Virus record (IMG/VR): IMGVR_UViG_3300042691_012102
Coordinates: 1-43,983 of that record
Length of the DNA stretch: 43,983 nucleotides
Direction: 5' to 3' (one strand)
DNA from: a virus
The translations under genes and the position numbers were made by a program. Positions 1 through 6,648 of the stretch are shown piece after piece. How positions within the stretch are numbered: the stretch's first letter is position 1; each line of letters starts with the position of its first letter. Below the pieces are notes generated by a model. The model was not told the DNA's origin. It did no database searches and saw only the letters and a program-made list of their open reading frames with translations.

Positions 1-46
1 AATATTTCCTGAATGAATTTCATAGTACTAAGTTAGTTAATTAAAT

Positions 47-184
47 TTAATTTTCCAATGGTGGAAATGGTGGTGTTACAACTTCAAACAAAGGTTGCCA
101 AGTATTCGCAAAGTGCAACACCGCAGACGAGCAAGAGATGCCCGTTGCGATGTTAGCAAATGTATCATTTTGGAGATGCTTCAC
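47..184 (-). CDS. Small uncharacterised protein, 45 aa, GTG start
   Basis: This frame begins with GTG (complement of 182-184) immediately after the stop codon of the upstream gene (complement of 185-187), with no gap. It ends at a TAA complementary to 47-49. The product begins MKHLQNDTFANIATG, has a moderately hydrophobic middle at about residues 12-37, and ends in a proline-rich TPPFPPLEN. I recognise no family. The zero spacing suggests translation coupled to the upstream gene, which would make it the last gene of the leftward late block. The hydrophobic stretch is too weak to call it a holin, although a lysis-linked role would fit the position. An open frame of 45 codons is weak evidence alone, so a non-coding tail remains possible. 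Confidence 0.5.
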   Translation of the reverse strand: MKHLQNDTFANIATGISCSSAVLHFANTWQPLFEVVTPPFPPLEN

Positions 185-526
185 TTATAAAGTGATTACT
201 TCAATTTCGTTCGGGTAGATTAAATCCAACGCATTGAATACGGCATTAGTCAACAACACTTCTGCTGACTTAGTTTCGTAATCCGCAACGCTTAACTCAA
301 GTCCTGAAAAAGTGGTGTTAAAATCTTCAATTCCTTGAATCGGTGCTTTGCCTTCTGCCAATGCTTGAACACTTGCAAAAACAAAGGTTGCGATTTGGGC
401 GGGGATGATTCCGTCTTTTTGACTTTTTACATCTGCGTAACCTTCTGCGATTACTACTACTGAACCCGATGGGATTGATAAACCGCTTGTAAGGTTTACG
501 CTTGTATTAATTTGAATTGCTTTCAT
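185..526 (-). CDS. Uncharacterised late protein, 113 aa
   Basis: I do not recognise this protein. It starts MKAIQINTSVNLTSGLSIPSG and appears to be an N-terminal beta-rich half followed by a mixed C-terminal half ending in IEVITL, with no signal peptide or membrane span. The beta-rich start (SGSVVVIAEGYADV) resembles small virion or tail-tip proteins of Bacteroidota phages, but this is an impression only. It lies in the leftward late block, 21 nt after the 93-aa gene, with which it is probably co-transcribed from the promoter at 834-864. The 45-aa frame follows it without a gap. A minor structural role is inferred from position. Confidence 0.7.
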   Translation of the reverse strand: MKAIQINTSVNLTSGLSIPSGSVVVIAEGYADVKSQKDGIIPAQIATFVFASVQALAEGKAPIQGIEDFNTTFSGLELSVADYETKSAEVLLTNAVFNALDLIYPNEIEVITL

Positions 527-547
527 CGATACCTATACCAATTCCTA

Positions 548-829
548 TCATACCAAATAAGCTATAACGCTTCCGCTAGTTAATGTGATTGAGGAAAAGT
601 AAGACCCCTTCGGTGCGGTAATTAGCATACCTTGTTTGATAGATACAGATGTGAGACCCAATGCTGAGGTAATATTTGTACCTGCTGGGTTTAAAACCTG
701 AGCAACAACTGCGTCTGCATTAACTACAAAACCTTGAAAAGCACCTGTATTGGCTGATGTATTTGAAATGACTTGACAACCAGTAAGGCCGCTCTGAAAG
801 TCGATTGTACGTGAGAATACTTCTTGCAT
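548..829 (-). CDS. Uncharacterised beta-rich late protein, 93 aa
   Basis: The protein starts MQEVFSRTIDFQSGLTG and is rich in Ser, Thr, Val and small residues (ISNTSANTGAF, TSALGLTSVSIKQGM, TLTSGSVIAYLV). This composition is typical of small all-beta virion proteins. I know no family for it. It has its own promoter: TATCTTTG at 834-841 ends 4 nt before the ATG, and a TTG lies 20 nt further upstream. A terminator at 849-878 separates it from the preceding gene. It is therefore the first gene of a short 93-, 113- and 45-aa transcript. A decoration or tail-tip role is possible but unproven. Confidence 0.75.
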   Translation of the reverse strand: MQEVFSRTIDFQSGLTGCQVISNTSANTGAFQGFVVNADAVVAQVLNPAGTNITSALGLTSVSIKQGMLITAPKGSYFSSITLTSGSVIAYLV

Positions 830-833
830 ATAT

Positions 834-864
834 CAAAGATACAAAATAAAAAAGAAAAAGGCAA
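834..864 (-). promoter_or_regulatory. Bacteroidota-type promoter for the 93-aa gene
   Basis: On the minus strand TTG (862-864) is followed by a 20-nt spacer and a perfect -7 element TATCTTTG (834-841). Only 4 nt separate the element from the ATG at 829, so the predicted transcript would start at or next to the start codon. The -33 TTG lies inside the hairpin of the terminator at 849-878. Confidence 0.75.
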
Positions 865-878
865 TCGTGTAGATTGCC
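849..878 (-). terminator. Rho-independent terminator after the 85-aa gene
   Basis: Read leftward, GGCAATC (872-878), loop TACAC and GATTGCC (860-866) form a perfect 7-bp hairpin followed by TTTTTCTTTTTT. It lies between the stop of the 85-aa gene (905) and the start of the 93-aa gene (829), and overlaps the latter's promoter. Confidence 0.85.
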
Positions 879-904
879 CTTCCTTAAAATGTAAAATTAT
901 AAAT

Positions 905-1162
905 TTAGAAACATTCAAGAGCCTGAGCCTTGACCCAAATGGTCATAGTTTCATTCTCTTTGATGAAGTTTCTCAATACATCAGTATCCGTGGGATCTAA
1001 ATCCAATTCTTCACCTTTGTACATTTTGTTTGCCCAATGCCAAAATTTAAGAGCATCGCCCCTACCTGATTGAATTAATGATTGACCGACAATCTTGCCG
1101 ATGTTAGTGTCTGCGACTTCCTTTCCGTCTAGACCGAGTAAGTTTTTGTTAAAGTTTATCAT
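905..1162 (-). CDS. Conserved small phage protein, 85 aa
   Basis: The protein begins MINFNKNLLGLDGKEV and contains IGKIVGQSLIQSGRGDALKFWHWANKMYKGEELDLDPTDTDVL in broken segments, ending in a helix with WVKAQALE. The pattern (short beta start with 'LDGKE', a helix, 'Y-K-G-e-e-L-D-L...D...L...I', a final helix) matches a small phage family I have seen in many tailed phages, whose function is unknown to me. It overlaps the preceding 90-aa gene by ATGA (1159-1162), which implies translational coupling. A strong terminator follows it at 849-878, so it closes the transcript that starts at the promoter at 1436-1443. Confidence 0.75.
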   Translation of the reverse strand: MINFNKNLLGLDGKEVADTNIGKIVGQSLIQSGRGDALKFWHWANKMYKGEELDLDPTDTDVLRNFIKENETMTIWVKAQALECF

Positions 1163-1431
1163 ATGATTATAAAGTTTAATTGGTTACAGGCCCAAGTGGT
1201 AACATAAGAATCGTCTGAGCCCCAATTCAAATAGGTCTCTTGATCCATAGTTAAGTTGCCATCCATCAATGGAGTGCCTGGGATTTTAACTCCGTCTTCA
1301 TCTTCAACTTCAGAACAAATCTGCCAATAGAAAGTTACAGAACTAGGATTCATAGGGAAGTTCAATGCAATAATATTGAAGTATTTTGCAGTCCCTCTGG
1401 TAGGTATTTCTATAGGCTGAATCTTAATCAT
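1159..1431 (-). CDS. Uncharacterised late protein, 90 aa
   Basis: The protein begins MIKIQPIEIPTRGTAKYFNI and continues with beta-strand-like segments (VTFYWQICSEVEDEDG) and a C-terminus containing TWACNQLNFIII. I do not recognise it. Proteins with this compact, Trp/Tyr-containing, beta-rich character often sit next to tail fibres in Bacteroidota phages, so a tail-fibre-associated role is possible. Its ATG lies 4 nt after a perfect TATATTTG element (1436-1443). It overlaps the 85-aa gene by four bases (ATGA), and the two probably form an operon. Confidence 0.7.
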   Translation of the reverse strand: MIKIQPIEIPTRGTAKYFNIIALNFPMNPSSVTFYWQICSEVEDEDGVKIPGTPLMDGNLTMDQETYLNWGSDDSYVTTWACNQLNFIII

Positions 1432-1435
1432 AGTA

Positions 1436-1443
1436 CAAATATA
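1436..1443 (-). promoter_or_regulatory. -7 promoter element TATATTTG before the 90-aa gene
   Basis: On the minus strand TATATTTG matches TAnnTTTG perfectly and ends 4 nt before the ATG at 1431. No good TTTG or TTG is seen 19-21 nt upstream. The call rests on the -7 element and on the same spacing recurring at other late genes. Confidence 0.55.
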
Positions 1444-1450
1444 ATATATT

Positions 1451-3799
1451 TTAAATTAAATTTACCCAAACACCATTTTCATATCCTCTAAATTTATTTG
1501 TCGTTGTGTTGTAGTAAATCATTCCGTTTGCTCCAGTTGGATCTGACGCAAGAGAACCAAGTGTTAAAGCGTTTTGAATTCTTGCAGTACCGTTTACGTC
1601 AAGTCTGAATCCTGCATCTGTTGTAGTGTTAATAAATAATTTTCCATCCTGTGTCAACCTCATTCTTTCGGCAAAAGTATTGGCGTTACGGGTAAAGAAT
1701 AACATTTGTGCCGACCTATTAGAAGTTGTAGACCAAGCACCCGTAATACTCCTAAATTCAATTGATGCACCTTCTACATACGTAGATGGAGTTGTTCCTA
1801 AACCATAAGCACTAACTTTCCCCAAAAGTATTGCACCATTTATTACCGCATTATTGATGGTTCTATAAAACGCTAATTGACTTGATATGGTTGTACTAGT
1901 TGCAGCATTAGAATCAATCCTTACAGTTGTGTTAACTAAAGTTTCGGGGTTCCCAACGTGCAACATTTCTGCGGGAACAACACTTATTCCCATTCTACCC
2001 GAACCACTATCCAATACATTATTAAAAGTATGGACAACTTTATTGTTATAGATAGTAAAATTAACCGCACCTCTACCATTACCACTTTGGTCTTTTGCAA
2101 GAACTCCAAATGAAGGTTGAGTATCGGATACGGTTAAATACGATGCAATGCCCATACCACTATAATACCCTCCTATTGATGTAGTATTTGAAGTCAATGC
2201 GGGAAGTACGGGCGTTATGCCATACTTAATTCCATTCCAAGTAACGCCAACAAATGAATTTTGTGAATCGGAGTATAAAACAATAACTCCATTTGTATTT
2301 ACTAATGGGTTGGTATTTGTTTCTGTATAAGGTCCAATTAGTAAAGTAGTTGCTCTTGCTGCTTGAGTATCGACTTCATAAAGTCCTTCGTCATCAAGAA
2401 AAGAGTCTACAAAGGTGGCTCTTGGTGAAATCCAATGTACGTCTCCACTTTTGTACTTTTTCGCATTAATTAAAAGAAAACCATCATCAATTTGGAAATT
2501 TTGGTTTGCTATAATAGTATTACTTAAAGTACGATTTGACTGCTCTAAATAATGGTTTGCAACTATGTTAGTAGTTAAATAAATTACACTCGTGAGACCA
2601 GCATTACTGTAAAGTTCAACTTGGTTGTCTTTATAAAGTCCTCCTACGGGATTGACCGTCCCCGTCAATTTTTTGACATAGTAAGTAGTGCCATTTACTA
2701 AAGGAGAAATGTTTGCCCCACCACTTAAATTGCGATAAATTACCGCACCATTGTTTAGTGTATCATAATTGCTTATGGTAAAATTTGGATACAAATTGTT
2801 TAAATCAACTTGAGTCATTCGGGATAGATTTACATCTATACCTACATTATCGGAATATTGAATGCCTCCCGTCACATCAACCCATTGACTACTACCAGTC
2901 ACAGTCCAACTTCTATCGGCTGTTAAGTCATAGGTAGTTCCATTGATTGTAAGCTGCCTTGAGGTAGGAACAATTCCTAGTGCTGAAATTGTTTTATTCT
3001 TCCATAGTCCTGTAGACGATTCATAAGTAAGAAGATCGTTGTTGGCCTCAGAAGAAATAAGAACTCCGTGTAACTCATTTAACTCGTAGCCGTTTTGAAT
3101 ATGAAGAACTATACGACCTTGCGTAGGGTGAGCCCTAGCAATATACCCGACAAATACTGCATAATTCGGTTCAGCAGGAACTGTAGCTGTAAATGCCCCT
3201 GCTGTAGCAGCAGATAACCAAACAGCATCTCCAGCCGTAAATGCAGAAGTATCTAAGTCGTGAAGAGTTCCGCTTACCGCAACAAAACCATCAGAGTTAT
3301 TCGCAATATTCGCTACAACTATTCCTATTGTTTTGGTTGCAGTAACTTCGACATCTGCCCTAGACAAAACTGCGTTGGGTCTATTACCTGTTGCTCCGCT
3401 GAGGTAGACTACTTGTCCTTTGGTTAAGGTAGAGCCAGTAGAGTTTCTTACTATAATCTGAACGGTCTCAGAACCATCTACAATGCCATCATTATCAACA
3501 TCGTAAACACTTTTGTACATATCACCTCCACCACCGCCTCCAGGAAATTGGTTTTCCCATTGACCGCTGGTTGAGTTGTAGGCTAGTACTTGTGCATTGG
3601 CAGGAGCACTTATAGTGACATCTGTTAAATCGTCAAGGCTCTCAGCCCCACCGCCACCACTAAAGGCTTCTAACTCAACCACAATACGCCTTAAGCGTAG
3701 TTCTTGGTCTTTATATTTTTTGTCACGAGTTTGATCGTAGAGTTTTTTAAACTCTGCCGCTTGCCTTAATATTTCTTGTTTTGTAATTTCAAAAGCCAT
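1451..3799 (-). CDS. Tail fibre / receptor-binding protein, 782 aa
   Basis: The N-terminus (residues 1-46) is a charged helix (ITKQEILRQAAEFKKLYDQ). It is followed by a Gly linker and the module SLDDLTDVTISAPANAQVL...YNSTSGQWENQ (about 52-88), then a second Gly stretch. These modules are common in tail fibres of Bacteroidota phages. The middle is long and beta-rich. The C-terminus (about 600-782) has the pattern GRMGI...MLHV, AERMRLTQDGKLFINTT, FRLDVNGTARIQ and GMIYYNTTTNKFRGYENG, usual for host-binding fibre tips. No S74 chaperone peptidase domain is seen at the end. The gene overlaps the endolysin by one base (TAATG at 3797-3801). Adsorption to the cell surface is the expected role. Confidence 0.85.
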   Translation of the reverse strand: MAFEITKQEILRQAAEFKKLYDQTRDKKYKDQELRLRRIVVELEAFSGGGGAESLDDLTDVTISAPANAQVLAYNSTSGQWENQFPGGGGGGDMYKSVYDVDNDGIVDGSETVQIIVRNSTGSTLTKGQVVYLSGATGNRPNAVLSRADVEVTATKTIGIVVANIANNSDGFVAVSGTLHDLDTSAFTAGDAVWLSAATAGAFTATVPAEPNYAVFVGYIARAHPTQGRIVLHIQNGYELNELHGVLISSEANNDLLTYESSTGLWKNKTISALGIVPTSRQLTINGTTYDLTADRSWTVTGSSQWVDVTGGIQYSDNVGIDVNLSRMTQVDLNNLYPNFTISNYDTLNNGAVIYRNLSGGANISPLVNGTTYYVKKLTGTVNPVGGLYKDNQVELYSNAGLTSVIYLTTNIVANHYLEQSNRTLSNTIIANQNFQIDDGFLLINAKKYKSGDVHWISPRATFVDSFLDDEGLYEVDTQAARATTLLIGPYTETNTNPLVNTNGVIVLYSDSQNSFVGVTWNGIKYGITPVLPALTSNTTSIGGYYSGMGIASYLTVSDTQPSFGVLAKDQSGNGRGAVNFTIYNNKVVHTFNNVLDSGSGRMGISVVPAEMLHVGNPETLVNTTVRIDSNAATSTTISSQLAFYRTINNAVINGAILLGKVSAYGLGTTPSTYVEGASIEFRSITGAWSTTSNRSAQMLFFTRNANTFAERMRLTQDGKLFINTTTDAGFRLDVNGTARIQNALTLGSLASDPTGANGMIYYNTTTNKFRGYENGVWVNLI

Positions 3800-4431
3800 T
3801 ATAAACTTTTTAACATCTCAATCATTTTGGGATGAGGGTATATGTCAATTTTATCTTTGCGGCAAGAGTTATGAGTGTATACACCTTTCTCACCTTTCAA
3901 ACATCTAGGAGTAATACCCCAAATGTCTTCATTATAGGTAAGGGGAATATTATATTTCTCTTTCCACAACAAGAGCAATTCCTTTACTGCTTGGATCTGA
4001 GCGTCTGTGTAATTATGAAAGTACTTAAATCCTTTGAATGATTTATCCAAAGTGCAAACTTGATCAGCCGGAACTACCTTATTTACGTAGTTATAAAACT
4101 TACCATCCTTCTGTGTAAGTTGTCCCCAATTGCAGATTTCAATTCCAATGCTTGTCTTATCCAAACTTTTATATGGAACTCCATTAGCAGTAAATACAGA
4201 AGTTTTAAGTCCCAAATGATATGCCCAAAACTTTGAACTAAACCCTTGTACCACTTCGCCATCAGCACTAATGGATACACAAGTCGCAATCTTATCGGGG
4301 TTTGAGGCCCAACCTTGAAATACAATGTGAGCGTTAGGGCCACCAGCAGTGTGATGCAAGAAGATTTGATTTTTAGGATACTCCTCTGCAAAATATTGGG
4401 TCTTAGGGAAGTCAATTTGAGTCAGTTTCAT
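3799..4431 (-). CDS. Endolysin, N-acetylmuramoyl-L-alanine amidase (Amidase_2/PGRP fold), 210 aa
   Basis: The enzyme should cut the amide bond between muramic acid and the peptide stem of peptidoglycan, releasing progeny phage. Visible signature: HHTAGG at residues 26-31, FWAYHLGL at 69-76 and the C-terminal block THNSCRKDKIDIYPHP (186-201). Together these give the His/His/Asp-or-Cys zinc site of the T7 lysozyme/PGRP family. The length (210 aa) suits a single-domain enzyme with a small extension. There is no signal peptide, so a holin would be needed, but none is clear nearby. It lies between two fibre genes, 10 nt after the repeat fibre and overlapping the 782-aa fibre by one base. That position would also allow a virion-associated role. 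Confidence 0.9.
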   Translation of the reverse strand: MKLTQIDFPKTQYFAEEYPKNQIFLHHTAGGPNAHIVFQGWASNPDKIATCVSISADGEVVQGFSSKFWAYHLGLKTSVFTANGVPYKSLDKTSIGIEICNWGQLTQKDGKFYNYVNKVVPADQVCTLDKSFKGFKYFHNYTDAQIQAVKELLLLWKEKYNIPLTYNEDIWGITPRCLKGEKGVYTHNSCRKDKIDIYPHPKMIEMLKSL

Positions 4432-4441
4432 TAGTTATTTC

Positions 4442-5428
4442 TTACAAGCCTACAGAATCTAAGAAGAAAGTATTTGTTGCAATACAAGTGATTTTAAATA
4501 CACGACCTCTTTGTGCACTAGGAGTTAAAGTTCCGCTTGATGCAATTGTCTGAGCCAAACCAGCATTATTTACATAGTAAACTGTTACTGAAGAATCAGC
4601 AGAAATCGCAACACTTTGAGCAGTATTGCAGAAAATGGTTGTTGTAAAACCAGCCGTAAAGGCAGGGTTATTAGGACATACGATAGTCACTATACCAGAT
4701 GCGTGAGTAACCAATAAGAAGGCATCGGCATCTGCTGCGACCAAAGGACGTAAACCAGCACTTCCAATTGCAAACTGAGTCTTTGATTTCAACTCGACAT
4801 TCGCAGACAAACGAGCATCTGCTAAAGTTCCACTTGCAATGTTTGATGCATTCAAGTTGGTCAAGTTGATTCCACTCACCGCAGGAAGCAAAGTAGTTCC
4901 ATCTAATTTTACCAATTGGTTAGCACCATTGAAAGTGTTTCCTTGAACTGTAACTTGAGCACTCAAACGAGCATCGGCTAGAGTTCCGCTAGCAATATTA
5001 GAAGCGTTTAAAGTGGTCAGATTGACCCCGTTAAGAGCAGGTAATTGCGTGCTTGCATTCATCTGAACTAACTGAGAAGCACCGTTAAAGGTATTACCTT
5101 GCACCGTTACTTGAGCACTCAAACGAGCATCAGCAAGCGTACCACTCGAAATATTCGAGGCGTTCAAAGTAGTCACCAAAGCACCGCTAACAGCAGGTAA
5201 TTGGGTTGATGCGTTCAACTGAACTAATTGACTAGCTCCGTTGAAAGTGTTACCTTGCGCAGTCAAGTTTCCAACAGAGATAAGCGCTGTTGCCAAGTCA
5301 CTAACTGTTATTCTCTTAGTAGTTCCAGCAGCAGTGTCTGAAATATCTACAATTGGTAATACATCACTAGCGGCAATTGTTACAATTGCGTCTAGTTCGC
5401 TTATTGCTCTATCTTTAAATACTGACAT
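4442..5428 (-). CDS. Repeat-containing tail fibre protein, 328 aa
   Basis: The N-terminus (ISELDAIVTIAASDVLPIVDISD, about residues 9-31, then GTTKRITVSDL) is a fibre-attachment module often seen in Bacteroidota phages. Residues 56-211 are three tandem 52-aa repeats with the core QGNTFNGASQLV...NASTQLPA and NASNI(A/S)SGTLADARLSA, likely trimeric shaft repeats. The rest (about 212-328) is a Ser/Thr/Ala-rich beta domain ending in FFLDSVGL. The start codon overlaps the stop of the 128-aa gene by one base (TAATG at 5428). I infer a tail fibre or appendage carried with the 782-aa fibre, possibly as an alternative or stacked segment. Confidence 0.8.
   Translation of the reverse strand: MSVFKDRAISELDAIVTIAASDVLPIVDISDTAAGTTKRITVSDLATALISVGNLTAQGNTFNGASQLVQLNASTQLPAVSGALVTTLNASNISSGTLADARLSAQVTVQGNTFNGASQLVQMNASTQLPALNGVNLTTLNASNIASGTLADARLSAQVTVQGNTFNGANQLVKLDGTTLLPAVSGINLTNLNASNIASGTLADARLSANVELKSKTQFAIGSAGLRPLVAADADAFLLVTHASGIVTIVCPNNPAFTAGFTTTIFCNTAQSVAISADSSVTVYYVNNAGLAQTIASSGTLTPSAQRGRVFKITCIATNTFFLDSVGL
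4796..5263 (-). repeat. Three tandem 156-nt coding repeats (52 aa each)
   Basis: These are the DNA units encoding residues 56-107, 108-159 and 160-211 of the fibre protein. The amino-acid core is nearly identical between copies, but the codons differ at many synonymous positions. The duplication is therefore old and held by selection on the protein. Confidence 0.85.
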
Positions 5429-5814
5429 TATAGTTTAATTTGATATCCATTTTGTTGTAAAAGCCACGCTCCATTTTGTATAAGAATATAACCTCCGAGG
5501 CCCGAAACATAGGCCAACTCTTCTCCTTTATCGGTAATTAGAAAATCTGCTATCTCTTGCTCGGTTACTGTGCAATTTGCGCAATTTTTACTATAACGAT
5601 TAGCAATAGAAATAAGTTTATCTGTCTGATCATCATAGCAATCGATATTTTCTAAACACCATAAAAGAAACAAACCTTTCTTTTGATTTTTTTCTAAATC
5701 ACAGCAAGGCTTATCGTATCTTTTTGCTGAATCAATCTTGGCCTCAGTAGCAACTAAAGCCTTGCGCACAGCAAGATACGTTCCAATATAACTATATAAA
5801 GTTGCAAAAGTCAT
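5428..5814 (-). CDS. Uncharacterised Cys-containing protein, 128 aa
   Basis: I chose the ATG at 5812-5814 (product MTFATLYSYIGTYLAV...) because it overlaps the stop of the upstream gene as TAATG, the same coupling used by neighbours. An in-frame ATG at 5850 would add 12 residues lying inside the upstream gene. The protein has an N-terminal helix, a cluster of cysteines (KPCCDLEKN, WCLENIDCYDD, YSKNCANC) and a C-terminus with GLGGYILIQNGAWLLQQNGYQI. The Cys pairs could bind metal or form disulfides, but no known motif is complete. It sits between the 266-aa protein and the repeat fibre, so a tail-associated role is inferred from position only. Confidence 0.7.
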   Translation of the reverse strand: MTFATLYSYIGTYLAVRKALVATEAKIDSAKRYDKPCCDLEKNQKKGLFLLWCLENIDCYDDQTDKLISIANRYSKNCANCTVTEQEIADFLITDKGEELAYVSGLGGYILIQNGAWLLQQNGYQIKL

Positions 5815-6614
5815 TAGCAACCACAAGAATTTATTGCGTAAGGAGAACAATCAGTAAACATATCATTGAGCTCTACATAAATATCTTGAGCCAAAACATA
5901 TTCACCGCACTCAAACGCTTGAACCATTCGATCGTAAAGAATTTTAAAGTCTTCGTAGCCATTAATTGACATATCACCAAGTGCTAATTCTGCAATTGAG
6001 CAGCGTAACTCATTTACCCGAAGTGCATACTTTGTAGTAGTAACAGTACTTCCGTCAATAGTCCAAGTAACGACAAACTTCCAAACGCCTTCTTGCAAAG
6101 TAACAGAAGAGGTCAAATCTAAAGCATAATCAGGACTAATCCAGAAACCCGTAGTGTATAAATTAATTGCAGCCAATGCTGTGCTTGCTCCTGGAGGTGT
6201 AACAGCCAAAGAGATAGCCGTTACCCTTGCTCTTACATCGTTGTAAGGAGTCAATGCATTACTTGTTAAAGTAGCATTGTTCAAATCCAATATAGGAATC
6301 AATCCCGGATTAGTTGGGTACAAAGCAAACTTTAAAGTATTCGCATCAATTACATTTGCGTACAACTCATCACCACTAGCCACACTAGCCATTGGACTTC
6401 CACCAAAAGTATAAGTAAGTACTTGACCAGTATAAAATCCGTGGTTGTTGTAAGTAAGAGTATCGTTGGTTGTATTAACAACGCCCGTGAAACTGCGAAC
6501 AGTGGCAGGTATCCAACCACCTGGGTTTGTCACAGCGTTATAATCTCCCGTTTGATCGGCAATGATTATTTTATTTTTCTCATTGATTATACCGATTCTA
6601 ATATCAAGTGCCAT
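5814..6614 (-). CDS. Uncharacterised tail-region structural protein, 266 aa
   Basis: The protein starts MALDIRIGIINEKNKIIIAD, followed by beta-rich segments. One (about residues 37-100: TGVVNTTNDTLTYNNHGFYTGQVLTY) resembles the short beta modules found in phage fibre and baseplate proteins that read 'x-H-G-F-x-x-G-x-x-V/L-x-Y'. The C-terminal 60 residues are helical, with Cys (LRCSIAELALGD, FECGEYVLAQDIYVELNDMF) and a CGC end. It has its own promoter at 6619-6648, with the -7 element 4 nt from the ATG. It heads a short coupled series with the 128-aa and 328-aa genes. A structural role between ejection proteins and fibres is likely; the exact function is unknown. Confidence 0.7.
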   Translation of the reverse strand: MALDIRIGIINEKNKIIIADQTGDYNAVTNPGGWIPATVRSFTGVVNTTNDTLTYNNHGFYTGQVLTYTFGGSPMASVASGDELYANVIDANTLKFALYPTNPGLIPILDLNNATLTSNALTPYNDVRARVTAISLAVTPPGASTALAAINLYTTGFWISPDYALDLTSSVTLQEGVWKFVVTWTIDGSTVTTTKYALRVNELRCSIAELALGDMSINGYEDFKILYDRMVQAFECGEYVLAQDIYVELNDMFTDCSPYAINSCGC

Positions 6615-6618
6615 ATCT

Positions 6619-6648
6619 CAAATTTACGAATTATTTTTTGAATTTCAA
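6619..6648 (-). promoter_or_regulatory. Bacteroidota-type promoter for the 266-aa gene
   Basis: TTG (6646-6648), a 19-nt spacer and a perfect -7 element TAAATTTG (6619-6626) read leftward. The element ends 4 nt before the ATG at 6614. The -33 box lies within the last codons of the giant gene. Confidence 0.75.

Noticed and set aside
5815-5850. Longer N-terminus of the 128-aa protein (ATG at 5850)
   Set aside because: It would overlap the upstream gene by 37 nt, whereas the internal ATG at 5814 gives the one-base TAATG coupling used by neighbouring genes.
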